Origin: Coriobacteriales bacterium
GTDB taxonomy: Bacteria; Actinomycetota; Coriobacteriia; Coriobacteriales; UBA8131
NCBI GenBank assembly: GCA_031276475.1
Contig: JAISMZ010000005.1
Coordinates: 1-6,006, forward strand
Length of the DNA stretch: 6,006 nucleotides
Direction: 5' to 3'
The translations under genes and the position numbers were made by a program. The notes beneath the pieces were generated by a model, which was not told the DNA's origin, did no database searches, and saw nothing but the letters and a program-made list of their open reading frames with translations. This document shows, in pieces, positions 1-5,883 of this stretch. Position 1 is the stretch's first letter, and each line of letters begins with the position of its first letter.

Positions 1-1
1 C

Positions 2-1441
2 GTACAGGGCGACGCGGCGGACCGCGGCCTGTTCCACGGCCTGGCGATCGAGGAAAGCCCGCACTTCGCAAAGGCCCACAGCCGCCCTGTGGTATGGCTG
101 AACTTCCGCGAGATAAGGGTGGAGAAGCCAGGAGACAGCCTGGGCAAGCTGATAAAGGCCCAGATCCCTTACTATTTGAGCGAAGAGCAGATAGACCCCC
201 TGCTTTCAGAGTACCTGGACGATGCCGGGGTATACGCCGGGGATGCGCTGAAGGCATTTACGGTCAACCTGCACAGGGCCTATGGCGCCGCGCCCTTCGT
301 CCTCATCGACGAGTACGACAAGCTGGTGATGGACGCCGTTGGCACACCGCGCTTCAACGAGGTGCGCGACTTCACCAAGTCGGTGCTGTCGGCGGTGCTG
401 AAGGACAACGACTCGCTGGGCAAAGGCCTGCTCACCGGCGTGAACCGCATATCGCAGGAGAGCATCTTCTCCGACCTGAACAACCTCAAGGTATGCGATG
501 TCTTTCGCAGGAGCGTCTACGACACCGACTTCGGCTTCACCGAGGCCGAGGTGGCAGGGCTTTGCACCCCAGAGGAGCTGGCCGTCGCCCGTAAGTGGTA
601 CAACGGGTACCGGATAGGAGACGAGAAGGTCTACTTCACATACTCGGTGATGAGCTACCTGGAGTCCGGCACCCCGAACAACTACTGGGGCAGAAGCGGC
701 ACGATGAACATCATCAAAGGCGGGCTTACCTACGAGCGCATCGAGACCGTGACCAGTCTGATAGGCTCCGCCGGCGAGATGAAGCTGCGCGCCAACGTGA
801 AGGACCGCCTGGCCCCTGAGGACATGGCCGCGTTCCCCTCAGACGATGCCTTCTACTCCTTGTTGGTACAGACCGGCTACCTCACCTACGACCGCACCGA
901 CGAGCAAAGCGAGTACGACATCTACCTTCCCAACACCGAGCTTAGAAAAGTCTGGGAGGACTTCATCCTCTCTTCCCTTCTCATGGAGCAGGCCCCGCAC
1001 ATCAAAGACGCGCTGGCACTCCTTTCCTCCGACACCCTGGAGCGCTTCAACGCCGCCTTCACAGACCTCATAGACTCCCGCCTGTCCTACATCGACCTCC
1101 CCCACGGAAAGATCGAAGACCTCCACCACGTATTCATCGCCGGCATCCTGGCCGCCATAGGCACCCGCTTCCACTCCAACCGCGAGGCAGGCCTGGGACG
1201 CTATGACATCTGCGCCTATCTACCGGACAAGACCGTCATCTTTGAGTTCAAGGAGGCCGCAGGCAGCGCAGACACCCCGGCAGACAAACGCCCCGCGCTG
1301 CTTGCCACCGCCGCCCAGGAAGCCCTCAAGCAAATCCACGACCGCGACTACGCCGCCGAGGCCCCCAAAGACCTCCCCGTATACGCCGTAGGCATCGGCT
1401 TTCTCGGCAAGACCGCCGCAGTGCGCGCAGAGGCGCTGTAA
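2..1441 (+). CDS. AAA-ATPase-like / PD-(D/E)XK nuclease-superfamily protein, 5' end outside window
   Basis: The frame is open from base 2 with no stop, giving 479 codons before TAA at 1439-1441. A GTG at 89 is internal, because the residues before it (GLFHGLAIEESP) already match this family's conserved text. The N-terminal half belongs to the AAA-ATPase-like family (PF09820 type). It has a Walker B-like stretch FVLIDEYDK with D-E at 308-313, a sensor-like block LTGVNRISQESIFSDLNNL at 431-487, and KWYNGYRIG at 593-619. The C-terminal part matches the PD-(D/E)XK domain (DUF1703/PF08011 type): SNREAGLGRYDI with the Asp at 1205-1207, then IFEFK with Glu at 1244 and Lys at 1250, then a helix AQEALKQI. 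The nuclease triad is therefore intact. The P-loop normally precedes the first visible residues, so about 40-60 residues are probably missing. The cellular role of the family is not established; these genes are often multi-copy in anaerobic commensals, and a defence or mobile-element role is only a suggestion. The family call is firm, the function is not. Confidence 0.9.
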   Translation, partial: VQGDAADRGLFHGLAIEESPHFAKAHSRPVVWLNFREIRVEKPGDSLGKLIKAQIPYYLSEEQIDPLLSEYLDDAGVYAGDALKAFTVNLHRAYGAAPFVLIDEYDKLVMDAVGTPRFNEVRDFTKSVLSAVLKDNDSLGKGLLTGVNRISQESIFSDLNNLKVCDVFRRSVYDTDFGFTEAEVAGLCTPEELAVARKWYNGYRIGDEKVYFTYSVMSYLESGTPNNYWGRSGTMNIIKGGLTYERIETVTSLIGSAGEMKLRANVKDRLAPEDMAAFPSDDAFYSLLVQTGYLTYDRTDEQSEYDIYLPNTELRKVWEDFILSSLLMEQAPHIKDALALLSSDTLERFNAAFTDLIDSRLSYIDLPHGKIEDLHHVFIAGILAAIGTRFHSNREAGLGRYDICAYLPDKTVIFEFKEAAGSADTPADKRPALLATAAQEALKQIHDRDYAAEAPKDLPVYAVGIGFLGKTAAVRAEAL

Positions 1442-1458
1442 GCCCTGCCGGGGGACGT

Positions 1459-1614
1459 GGGGACGGCTGCTGGGGTGGGACAAAGGGGACGGTACGTTTC
1501 GTCCCATTTTCGAATAGCATATTCAACGTATGACCCCTTACGGAAAATGGGACGAAACGTACCGTCCCCTTTGTCCCTGCGTCCCTGTGTCTGCCCCTGC
1601 CCCAAGCCGTCCCC
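1459..1614. repeat. Composite nested inverted repeat (REP/MITE-like)
   Basis: The inner arms 1477-1511 and 1543-1577 are perfect 35-base reverse complements around a 31-base loop. Outer 10-base arms GGGGACGGCT (1459-1468) and AGCCGTCCCC (1605-1614) are also perfect. The right side carries about 20 extra bases between inner and outer arms. Each inner arm holds its own short hairpin, GGGACG-N8-CGTCCC, and the loop holds GAATA-GCA-TATTC (1512-1524). The element sits 18 bases after the stop of the AAA/PD-(D/E)XK gene. Such folds resemble REP/BIME or MITE elements, and the transcript could act as a strong 3' stem. No transposase is encoded in the element. Confidence 0.85.
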
Positions 1615-1835
1615 GCTCGCCCCGCGTCACATCCTTCACACATTAGCAAAACTGTATAACAACTCAGACCCTTTATAGCTCGCTGGCAGGCCTGTTTGCT
1701 ACAGCTCGCGGGCTTGCTCGCAAAAAGGCTCTTACAACATATGCCGCCCCACTACAATGCCCCTCCACGCGCGAGCAGGTAAAAACAGCTCCTGTCTGGC
1801 GTGAACGGTAAGGTGCAGTAGGTGCAGCTGTAGTT
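1615..1835 (+). other. Gene-free leader upstream of the pilin-like gene
   Basis: No credible coding frame lies here. The stretch starts C-rich, then holds three direct GCTCGC hexamers (1678-1683, 1704-1709, 1716-1721) and one inverted copy (GCGAGC, 1771-1776). It also has a 9-base-period direct repeat of AGGTGCAG (1811-1818 and 1820-1827) just before the ribosome binding site. These could be regulator sites or RNA structure. I do not recognise a known riboswitch. Confidence 0.4.
1731..1758 (+). promoter_or_regulatory. Weak sigma-70-like promoter candidate for the pilin-like gene
   Basis: CTTACA (1731-1736, 4 of 6 to TTGACA) is followed after 16 bases by TACAAT (1753-1758, 5 of 6 to TATAAT). 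Transcription would start near 1765 and give a leader of about 90 bases before the ATG at 1854. A rival -10 is TATAAC at 1655-1660, but its only -35-like partner, TTCACA at 1635-1640, is just 14 bases away. The call rests on consensus matching alone. Confidence 0.25.
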
Positions 1836-1843
1836 GGAGAAGG
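1836..1843 (+). promoter_or_regulatory. Ribosome binding site for the pilin-like gene
   Basis: GGAGAAGG lies 10 bases before the ATG at 1854, a strong Shine-Dalgarno match at usable spacing. It supports this ATG as the start, placing 17 residues before the hydrophobic segment, which suits a short prepilin leader. Confidence 0.7.
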
Positions 1844-1853
1844 CGCGTATTTC

Positions 1854-4688
1854 ATGTGGGTCGGCCAAAGCGGCCAGAGCAGTCAAAGAGACAAAACCAG
1901 CGGCTCAAGCCTGGTCTGGGCACTCGTTGCCGGCGTCGTCTTGCTGGTGATTACCGGCATCCTGGCGATGGTGGTGAGCGCCTCGTTTCGCAATACCTCA
2001 ACATCCCAGCACGACACCCAGGCCTACTACACGGCGCGCTCACTGACCGAGCGGGTGGTTGGCTGGCTGGCTAACACCCCGGGGGATACCGACTCAGAGC
2101 CCAGCGAGCAGCAGCGGTTCATCACCAGGCTAAAGGCGCTGCGCACGATAGAAGAGCACTACGACGCTGCCAGCCTGGGCGGCGTCATGGGTAGTGCCGA
2201 CCTCGTCGTTAAGATCAACGACACCAACGACGAGATAACCGTCTCCAGCACCGGCTATTACAACGAGCAGAAGCGTACCGTCACCACGCTGCTGGTCTTC
2301 ACGGGCGATGCCGGCAATGCCGGCGATGCGGGCTTTAGCTATCAGCCCGAGCTGCCCGATTACAACAGCAGCTTCACGCCGGATGTTTACGCTCCAAAGA
2401 TCGAGCAGATCAACAAGGGGCTAGAGGGCTTTGCCTCCGACCCCAACCCGGCAAACATCCAGTTTGACGGCAACGCGGGCCCGGCCTACCAGAACGCTTC
2501 GCCAGACTCGGCCAGCGCCAAACGCGACTACAACGCTGAGAACCGGGCTCGGCTAAACCAGCTGATTGCCGCGACAGACCTGTCGCGAGAGGCAACGATG
2601 CGCGAGGTATCAAATCTGGGAGGCACCAACTACTCCACCGGCCCACGCGACTACCCCCATATTGGCGAGGCTTTGCGCAATAACACCTCCAGCTCGGGGC
2701 CGATAGCCAAGATGATGCTGCTGGCGCCGGCCAATGGCAAGCTGATGATCAATCCGGTTGCCTATACCAACCGCAGCGATAACTACAGCCATGCCCTCGA
2801 TACGCCGACTAACATCAAAAACGCGAACTTCTCCATATCCGACACCGCCGACAAGAGCATCCGGCTGCGGTTGGCGAACTCCGGTGCGGGTGCGCGCGGT
2901 ACCACCGGCAACGCCGCCGAGAGGGTGCTGCCCAAGTTTGCCTGGCTCGGCCTGGACTTTTACGACAACAACACAACTCCGGTGCAGTTTGCGGTGCCAG
3001 ACGTGAAGGATACCCAGGTGCAGATTGCCAACCCGAACAACGTTGCTAGCGGCGTGACGGCCAAGACGGTGGACGGCGTCGTCTTTTATCCCAACGCCTG
3101 GAAGGACTGCACTATCTATCTTAAGGACAGCGCCAACGAGTCGATAGATTCCACCTTGCTGTTTGGCAATTATAACCGGATCCACACTTCGGCGATCCTC
3201 GATTACCGCTCCTGGGCCAACTACGTTAACTATCACTGGGGCTATAAGAGCCAAAACCACAGTTGGTTGCAGGCCATCGACCTTACCGAGCCGCTAACGC
3301 TGCGAGACGCCAAAGATAAGGCCGGCTTTCCCTTTCCGCCGGTCTACTGGGGTCACGACTTCTCGCTCTACCTGCTCGACGGTGCGCATACCTCCGAGGC
3401 CGCCTGGCTGATGCAGGGCGTAAATATCGCCAACAGGGAAGAGGCAGACGGCAAGGCCGGCGGTGTGATCTACTCCAATCGTGCCTTAAAGATCGGCGGC
3501 GCCCTAACGGTCAAGGCGCTCGATCAGACCTTTGAGGGTACCCGGACGGGGATGGACGGCTTTGACGGCAACCTCAGCAGCGGCGGTTGGGCCACCTCGC
3601 CGGTCTACCAGCCGAGCTACCATCAGCTTATCGCCAACACCGACATCGTCTTTACCACTACGGCGCACAAGACGGCACAGCACGAGATCTGCCACCCCGA
3701 TTCCATCAAGGGCTTCACCGGCCGCACGCTCTCGATTCTTGGCGGCTCGATCTACGTTGGCGGCAACGATGCGACCGGTACCTACAGCGTGCTGACGATT
3801 GACGGCGAGGTAAGGGATAACACACAGGTCAGCGGCCAGGTCGCGCCGGACGGCTATACTATGCAGGCGCGCAATTATTACAACAATAAAATAAATTTTA
3901 CCGAGTCGGGAAACAGGATGCACATCCAGCCAAAGGAGCTGGTCATCGGCTCCGGCGGCACGGTAAACGTTTTGGGCAACCATAATTACCACAACAACCT
4001 CGAGCCAGGCCGGATATTCGTTAAAAGCGGCGCGACGCTGAACCTCAAAAGGGACGCCCGTGTGGCTACAGAAGTAATAGTTGTGGAGAAGGACGCGGTC
4101 TTAAACATCGGGTCGCTCTGCCAGCTGAGCGGCGACATCATCGTTAGAAGCGGCGGCGTCTTAACCATCGCCAGCGGCACGACGATAACCGGGGACATCC
4201 ACGTCTTTGGCACCATGCGCCTGACGGGAACGCTGACCCTTAACGCTCCCAACCCCCTGCCTGCCAACGACGTCCAGACCCCCTGGAACGAAGGGGATGC
4301 CAGAACTCACGGTGCCTTCATCTATAACAGCGCCAGCCAGGGCATCGGCAAACTCGAGCTCGGCGCCTCGCCGGTGGTCAAGGGCAACAGCGGCAAGATT
4401 CACTCGCAGGTAAACATGGCCTCCGTCGCCCCCGCCGACGCGGAGCGCGTCTTTTGCGAGCACCGCGACCCAACCACGAACATCTGCGAGCACTTTGCCG
4501 GCGACAGCGGGGGCGGCAGCGGCGGGGGCAGCGGCAGCGGTGGCGGGGGCAGCGGCAGCGGCGGCTCGGGTGGCGGCAGCGGCAGCGGCGGGGGCGGGGG
4601 CTCGGGCGGTGGCGGCGGCAGCGGCGGGGGTTCGGGCGGTGGCGGCGGCTCCGGACACTGGATCCGCCGTGGCTCGGTGGGTGAGTGA
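1854..4688 (+). CDS. Very large PilX-like minor pilin / surface protein with beta-helix-like body and Gly-Ser tail
   Basis: This 944-residue protein starts with a short leader ending RDKTSG, then a hydrophobic helix at about residues 18-43 (SSLVWALVAGVVLLVITGIL) and the amphipathic stretch QAYYTARSLTERVVGWL at about 56-72. That pattern is typical of type IV pilus minor pilins (PilX-like) of Gram-positive bacteria; prepilin peptidase could cut after Gly17. The usual Glu at +5 is replaced by Trp22, so processing is inferred. Residues 151-159 are a triple 9-base repeat (GDAGNAGDA). The body is Asn/Asp- and Gly-rich with beta-strand character and no recognised enzyme motif. Residues about 715-800 show repeated short strands (VKSGATLNL, VEKDAVLNI, VRSGGVLTI, GDIHVFGTMRLTGTLTL), as in bactofilin or right-handed beta-helix folds. 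A CEH...CEH motif (Cys868, Cys878) precedes a 50-residue Gly/Ser run (885-934) and the end HWIRRGSVGE. Likely exported and membrane- or pilus-anchored, perhaps an adhesin or pilus-tip protein. No pilus assembly gene is adjacent. Leucine TTA codons occur here (for example 4101-4103), which I did not notice in the first gene. Confidence 0.85.
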   Translation: MWVGQSGQSSQRDKTSGSSLVWALVAGVVLLVITGILAMVVSASFRNTSTSQHDTQAYYTARSLTERVVGWLANTPGDTDSEPSEQQRFITRLKALRTIEEHYDAASLGGVMGSADLVVKINDTNDEITVSSTGYYNEQKRTVTTLLVFTGDAGNAGDAGFSYQPELPDYNSSFTPDVYAPKIEQINKGLEGFASDPNPANIQFDGNAGPAYQNASPDSASAKRDYNAENRARLNQLIAATDLSREATMREVSNLGGTNYSTGPRDYPHIGEALRNNTSSSGPIAKMMLLAPANGKLMINPVAYTNRSDNYSHALDTPTNIKNANFSISDTADKSIRLRLANSGAGARGTTGNAAERVLPKFAWLGLDFYDNNTTPVQFAVPDVKDTQVQIANPNNVASGVTAKTVDGVVFYPNAWKDCTIYLKDSANESIDSTLLFGNYNRIHTSAILDYRSWANYVNYHWGYKSQNHSWLQAIDLTEPLTLRDAKDKAGFPFPPVYWGHDFSLYLLDGAHTSEAAWLMQGVNIANREEADGKAGGVIYSNRALKIGGALTVKALDQTFEGTRTGMDGFDGNLSSGGWATSPVYQPSYHQLIANTDIVFTTTAHKTAQHEICHPDSIKGFTGRTLSILGGSIYVGGNDATGTYSVLTIDGEVRDNTQVSGQVAPDGYTMQARNYYNNKINFTESGNRMHIQPKELVIGSGGTVNVLGNHNYHNNLEPGRIFVKSGATLNLKRDARVATEVIVVEKDAVLNIGSLCQLSGDIIVRSGGVLTIASGTTITGDIHVFGTMRLTGTLTLNAPNPLPANDVQTPWNEGDARTHGAFIYNSASQGIGKLELGASPVVKGNSGKIHSQVNMASVAPADAERVFCEHRDPTTNICEHFAGDSGGGSGGGSGSGGGGSGSGGSGGGSGSGGGGGSGGGGGSGGGSGGGGGSGHWIRRGSVGE
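4506..4655 (+). repeat. Low-complexity Gly/Ser-coding tract
   Basis: Fifty consecutive codons encode only Gly (37) and Ser (13), in SGGG, SGGGG and SG units. The plus strand is very G-rich, with many runs of three or more G separated by short gaps, so it can in principle form G-quadruplexes and is prone to length change. In the protein it would be a flexible linker before the last ten residues. Confidence 0.95.
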
Positions 4689-4740
4689 GGCCAGCCAGGC
4701 ACCTGCTGTCTCCGAGCTGCCCTTCTCCCCATGCTGCTAC

Positions 4741-4838
4741 GAACACAAAAGGCGCGAACACAAAAGCGAACACAAAAGGGACGTACCCCTTTGTGTTCCT
4801 ACACCGCGAACACAAAAGGGACGTACCCCTTTGTGTTC
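4741..4838. repeat. Cluster A of palindromic repeats
   Basis: Two identical 31-base copies (4768-4798 and 4808-4838, period 40) each begin GAACACAAAAGGG and end CCCCTTTGTGTTC around a central ACGTA. Each forms a hairpin with 9 perfect outer pairs, one mismatch and 3 more pairs. Two partial left halves precede them (4741-4755 and 4756-4766). The same unit recurs at 5549-5667. It resembles REP-like dispersed extragenic palindromes. It lies about 50 bases after the pilin-like gene and could stabilise or end its transcript. Confidence 0.9.
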
Positions 4839-4865
4839 ATTGTGGAAGGGGCAGAGCCCCCCGTT

Positions 4866-5144
4866 GTGACCTTTGGCCACACCGCACCCGACGGCGGCGC
4901 GGTGGCGCTTGTCTCTGTAAAGGTAATCGATGAGGACATCCGGCGGATGGGCGCGGTAAGCTCCACCGAGGCCGCTGCGATGCTGGTCGTGAGCAAGGGC
5001 CGTATTGCGCAGTTGCGCGCGTCCGGGCAACTGGAAAGCTTTGGCGAAGGTTCCGCCAGACTGATCAGCCTTCGCTCCATAAACGAGCGCCTGTCGGCAC
5101 CCCAAAGCGCTGGGCGTCTGGCACGCACAGCGACAAGAGTGTGA
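4866..5144 (+). CDS. Small helix-turn-helix DNA-binding protein (excisionase/MerR-like), start uncertain, possibly 5'-truncated
   Basis: The clear domain lies after Met at 4947: SSTEAAAMLVVSKGRIAQL is a winged helix-turn-helix of the excisionase/MerR type, followed by RASGQLESFGEGSARLISL, the usual wing strand, and a short helix SINERL. The C-terminus is basic (GRLARTATRV). Starting at ATG 4947 gives 65 residues, with GAGGA (4932-4936) spaced 10 bases before it. The frame upstream to about 4842 also has a coding-like bias to G/C in third positions and reads smoothly (GGAVALVSVKVIDEDIRRM), so I place the start at GTG 4866 (92 residues). GGAAGGGG (4844-4851) lies 14 bases upstream of it and overlaps a GGGGC-AGA-GCCCC hairpin (4848-4860). 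Further upstream the frame runs into palindromic repeats, so an older 5' end may be lost. Likely a small regulator, an antitoxin-like protein, or a remnant of a larger one. No partner gene is visible. Confidence 0.6.
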   Translation: MTFGHTAPDGGAVALVSVKVIDEDIRRMGAVSSTEAAAMLVVSKGRIAQLRASGQLESFGEGSARLISLRSINERLSAPQSAGRLARTATRV

Positions 5145-5191
5145 CAGGGGGACGGCTTAGGGCAGCGGCGAAAACAGGGACGGGGGGACGG
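5144..5191. repeat. Fragments of the GGGACGG repeat family
   Basis: ACAGGGGGACGG (5144-5155) and ACAGGGACGGGGGGACGG (5174-5191) share the GGGGACGG core of the large inverted repeat at 1459-1614 but lack its second arm. They start at the stop codon of the helix-turn-helix gene, so that gene has repeat sequence on both sides. Probably decayed repeat copies. Confidence 0.45.
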
Positions 5192-5290
5192 TGCTCAGCC
5201 ACCGCACTTCTACGGTTTGTTGTTCGCAAGTCTTTGAGGCGTCAGTTGATGAGCTGTTGCGACAACTCCTGTCAGAAATATAAGCCTATG

Positions 5291-5489
5291 TCAGGATTTT
5301 TGGAGTTATTGCTAAAAATTTACGGTTGTGCGTCAAAAACGACCGGTTATGAGGGGTTTTGCAAGGGTTTTCGCAGGCCTATGGTCAGTTTTTGGAGGCA
5401 AACGGATGATTTTTGGCTGCAAACGGCACATCATCCAAAATTGACTGCACACAAGCGTGAATTCTTAGCAATAACTCGAAAATTCAGTG
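5291..5489. repeat. AT-richer imperfect inverted repeat, MITE-like
   Basis: Bases 5298-5320 and 5460-5482 are reverse complements over 23 bases with two mismatches, sharing the core GAGTTATTGCTAA / TTAGCAATAACTC. Looser similarity continues inward (TTTACGGTTGTGCG against the complement of GCACACAAGCGTGAA) and outward. A nested pair, GTCAGTTTTTGGA (5384-5396) and TCCAAAATTGAC (5434-5445), lies inside. Another ACAAGCGT copy is at 5499-5506. The only open frame across it has no protein-like character, so this is non-coding: a decayed MITE, a structured RNA or a regulatory region. I do not recognise it. Confidence 0.6.
5389..5430. repeat. 21-bp tandem duplication
   Basis: Two adjacent 21-base units (5389-5409 and 5410-5430) share TTTTTGG, two variable bases, then GCAAACGG; the last four bases differ. 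They lie inside the loop of the inverted repeat at 5291-5489. An imperfect 12-base tandem (GAGGGGTTTTGC, AAGGGTTTTCGC; 5351-5374) lies just before them. Confidence 0.7.
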
Positions 5490-5548
5490 CAATCCAGCGC
5501 ACAAGCGTAAAAAATCAGCAGTCATAACCTCACACAGGCCGACAATGA

Positions 5549-5667
5549 GAACACAAAAGGGACGAGAACACAAAAGGAGAACACAAAAGGGACGAGAACA
5601 CAAAAGGGACGTACCCCTTTGTGTTCCCAAAAGGGACGTACCCCTTTGTGTTTGCCCCTTTGTGTTT
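5549..5667. repeat. Cluster B of palindromic repeats
   Basis: This is a mosaic of the unit seen at 4768-4838. Left halves starting GAACACAAAAGG lie at 5549-5563, 5566-5577 and 5579-5593. A complete 31-base copy identical to those in cluster A is at 5596-5626. A copy lacking its first bases (5629-5653) and a right half CCCCTTTGTGTTT (5655-5667) follow. The stacked partial units suggest repeated insertion or slippage and recombination within the array. Confidence 0.9.
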
Positions 5668-5690
5668 GCAGAAAAGCACCTGCCATGCTA

Positions 5691-5716
5691 ACAGCAAAAG
5701 CAGGAGTTTTGCCTGT
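5691..5716. other. Short hairpin
   Basis: ACAGCAAAA (5691-5699) pairs with TTTTGCCTGT (5707-5716) with a single bulge around a 7-base loop. No T-run follows on either strand, so it is not a standard terminator. Function unknown. Confidence 0.3.
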
Positions 5717-5726
5717 GACCGTATTG

Positions 5727-5842
5727 CGTTGTGGAAAACTGATGAGACACTCAGCGGATCTGCGAGCAAGGGTCGCACACGCGTCATCTGTCCCAAACCG
5801 CTGGCTTGACACCTGGGAGTTCTATCGCAGTTTTCCACAACG
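5727..5842. promoter_or_regulatory. Perfect 15-bp inverted repeat with two DnaA-box-like sites
   Basis: CGTTGTGGAAAACTG (5727-5741) is an exact reverse complement of CAGTTTTCCACAACG (5828-5842), separated by 86 bases. Each arm contains TTTTCCACA (minus strand 5730-5738, plus strand 5831-5839), which fits the DnaA-box consensus TTWTNCACA. The identity runs beyond the 9-mer, so the pair may be a designed binding or recombination site. TTGACA (5806-5811), a -35-like hexamer, lies between the arms, but only a poor -10 follows. It could be part of an origin, a DnaA-regulated promoter, or an invertible segment. Confidence 0.55.
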
Positions 5843-5845
5843 TCG

Positions 5846-5881
5846 AAAGACCACCTTGGTTGGGACGTCTTTTCTTTTTTT
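5846..5881 (+). terminator. Weak intrinsic terminator candidate
   Basis: AAAGAC (5846-5851) pairs with GTCTTT (5867-5872) around a 15-base loop, followed directly by the T-rich run TTTCTTTTTTT. The stem is short and A/T-rich and the loop is large, so the call rests mostly on the T-tract. No gene clearly ends just before it. Confidence 0.25.
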
Positions 5882-5883
5882 AA

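Noticed and set aside
94..594. 166-codon plus-strand open frame
   Set aside because: It overlaps the well-supported AAA-ATPase-like gene in another frame and reads as Arg/Gly/Ala-rich shadow sequence.
2610..3260. 216-codon minus-strand open frame
   Set aside because: It lies entirely inside the pilin-like gene, is antisense to it, and its translation is a Val/Gly-rich shadow without domain features.
4731..4865. Upstream ATG 4731 as start of the helix-turn-helix gene
   Set aside because: It has no ribosome binding site and the first 40 residues are read-through of the palindromic repeats.
4656..4870. Frameshift in the Gly/Ser tract hiding a longer C-terminus
   Set aside because: Alternative frames past the tract translate into the palindromic repeats with no hydrophobic anchor or sorting signal, so the TGA at 4686 looks genuine.
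5291..5489. Retron msr/msd-like structure
   Set aside because: The inverted repeats prompted the idea, but no reverse transcriptase gene is in the window and the conserved retron core is not visible.
5141..5527. 128-codon plus-strand open frame across the inverted repeat region
   Set aside because: It starts inside repeat fragments, has no ribosome binding site, and its translation is low in family-like features while covering inverted and tandem repeats.
5549..5626. CRISPR-like array
   Set aside because: Units are 12-31 bases of variable length with only 1-2 bases between them, so there are no spacers. No cas genes are present.
5522..5838. Minus-strand open frames of about 100 codons
   Set aside because: They run through the palindromic repeat cluster and translate it into repetitive text such as NTKGYVPF.
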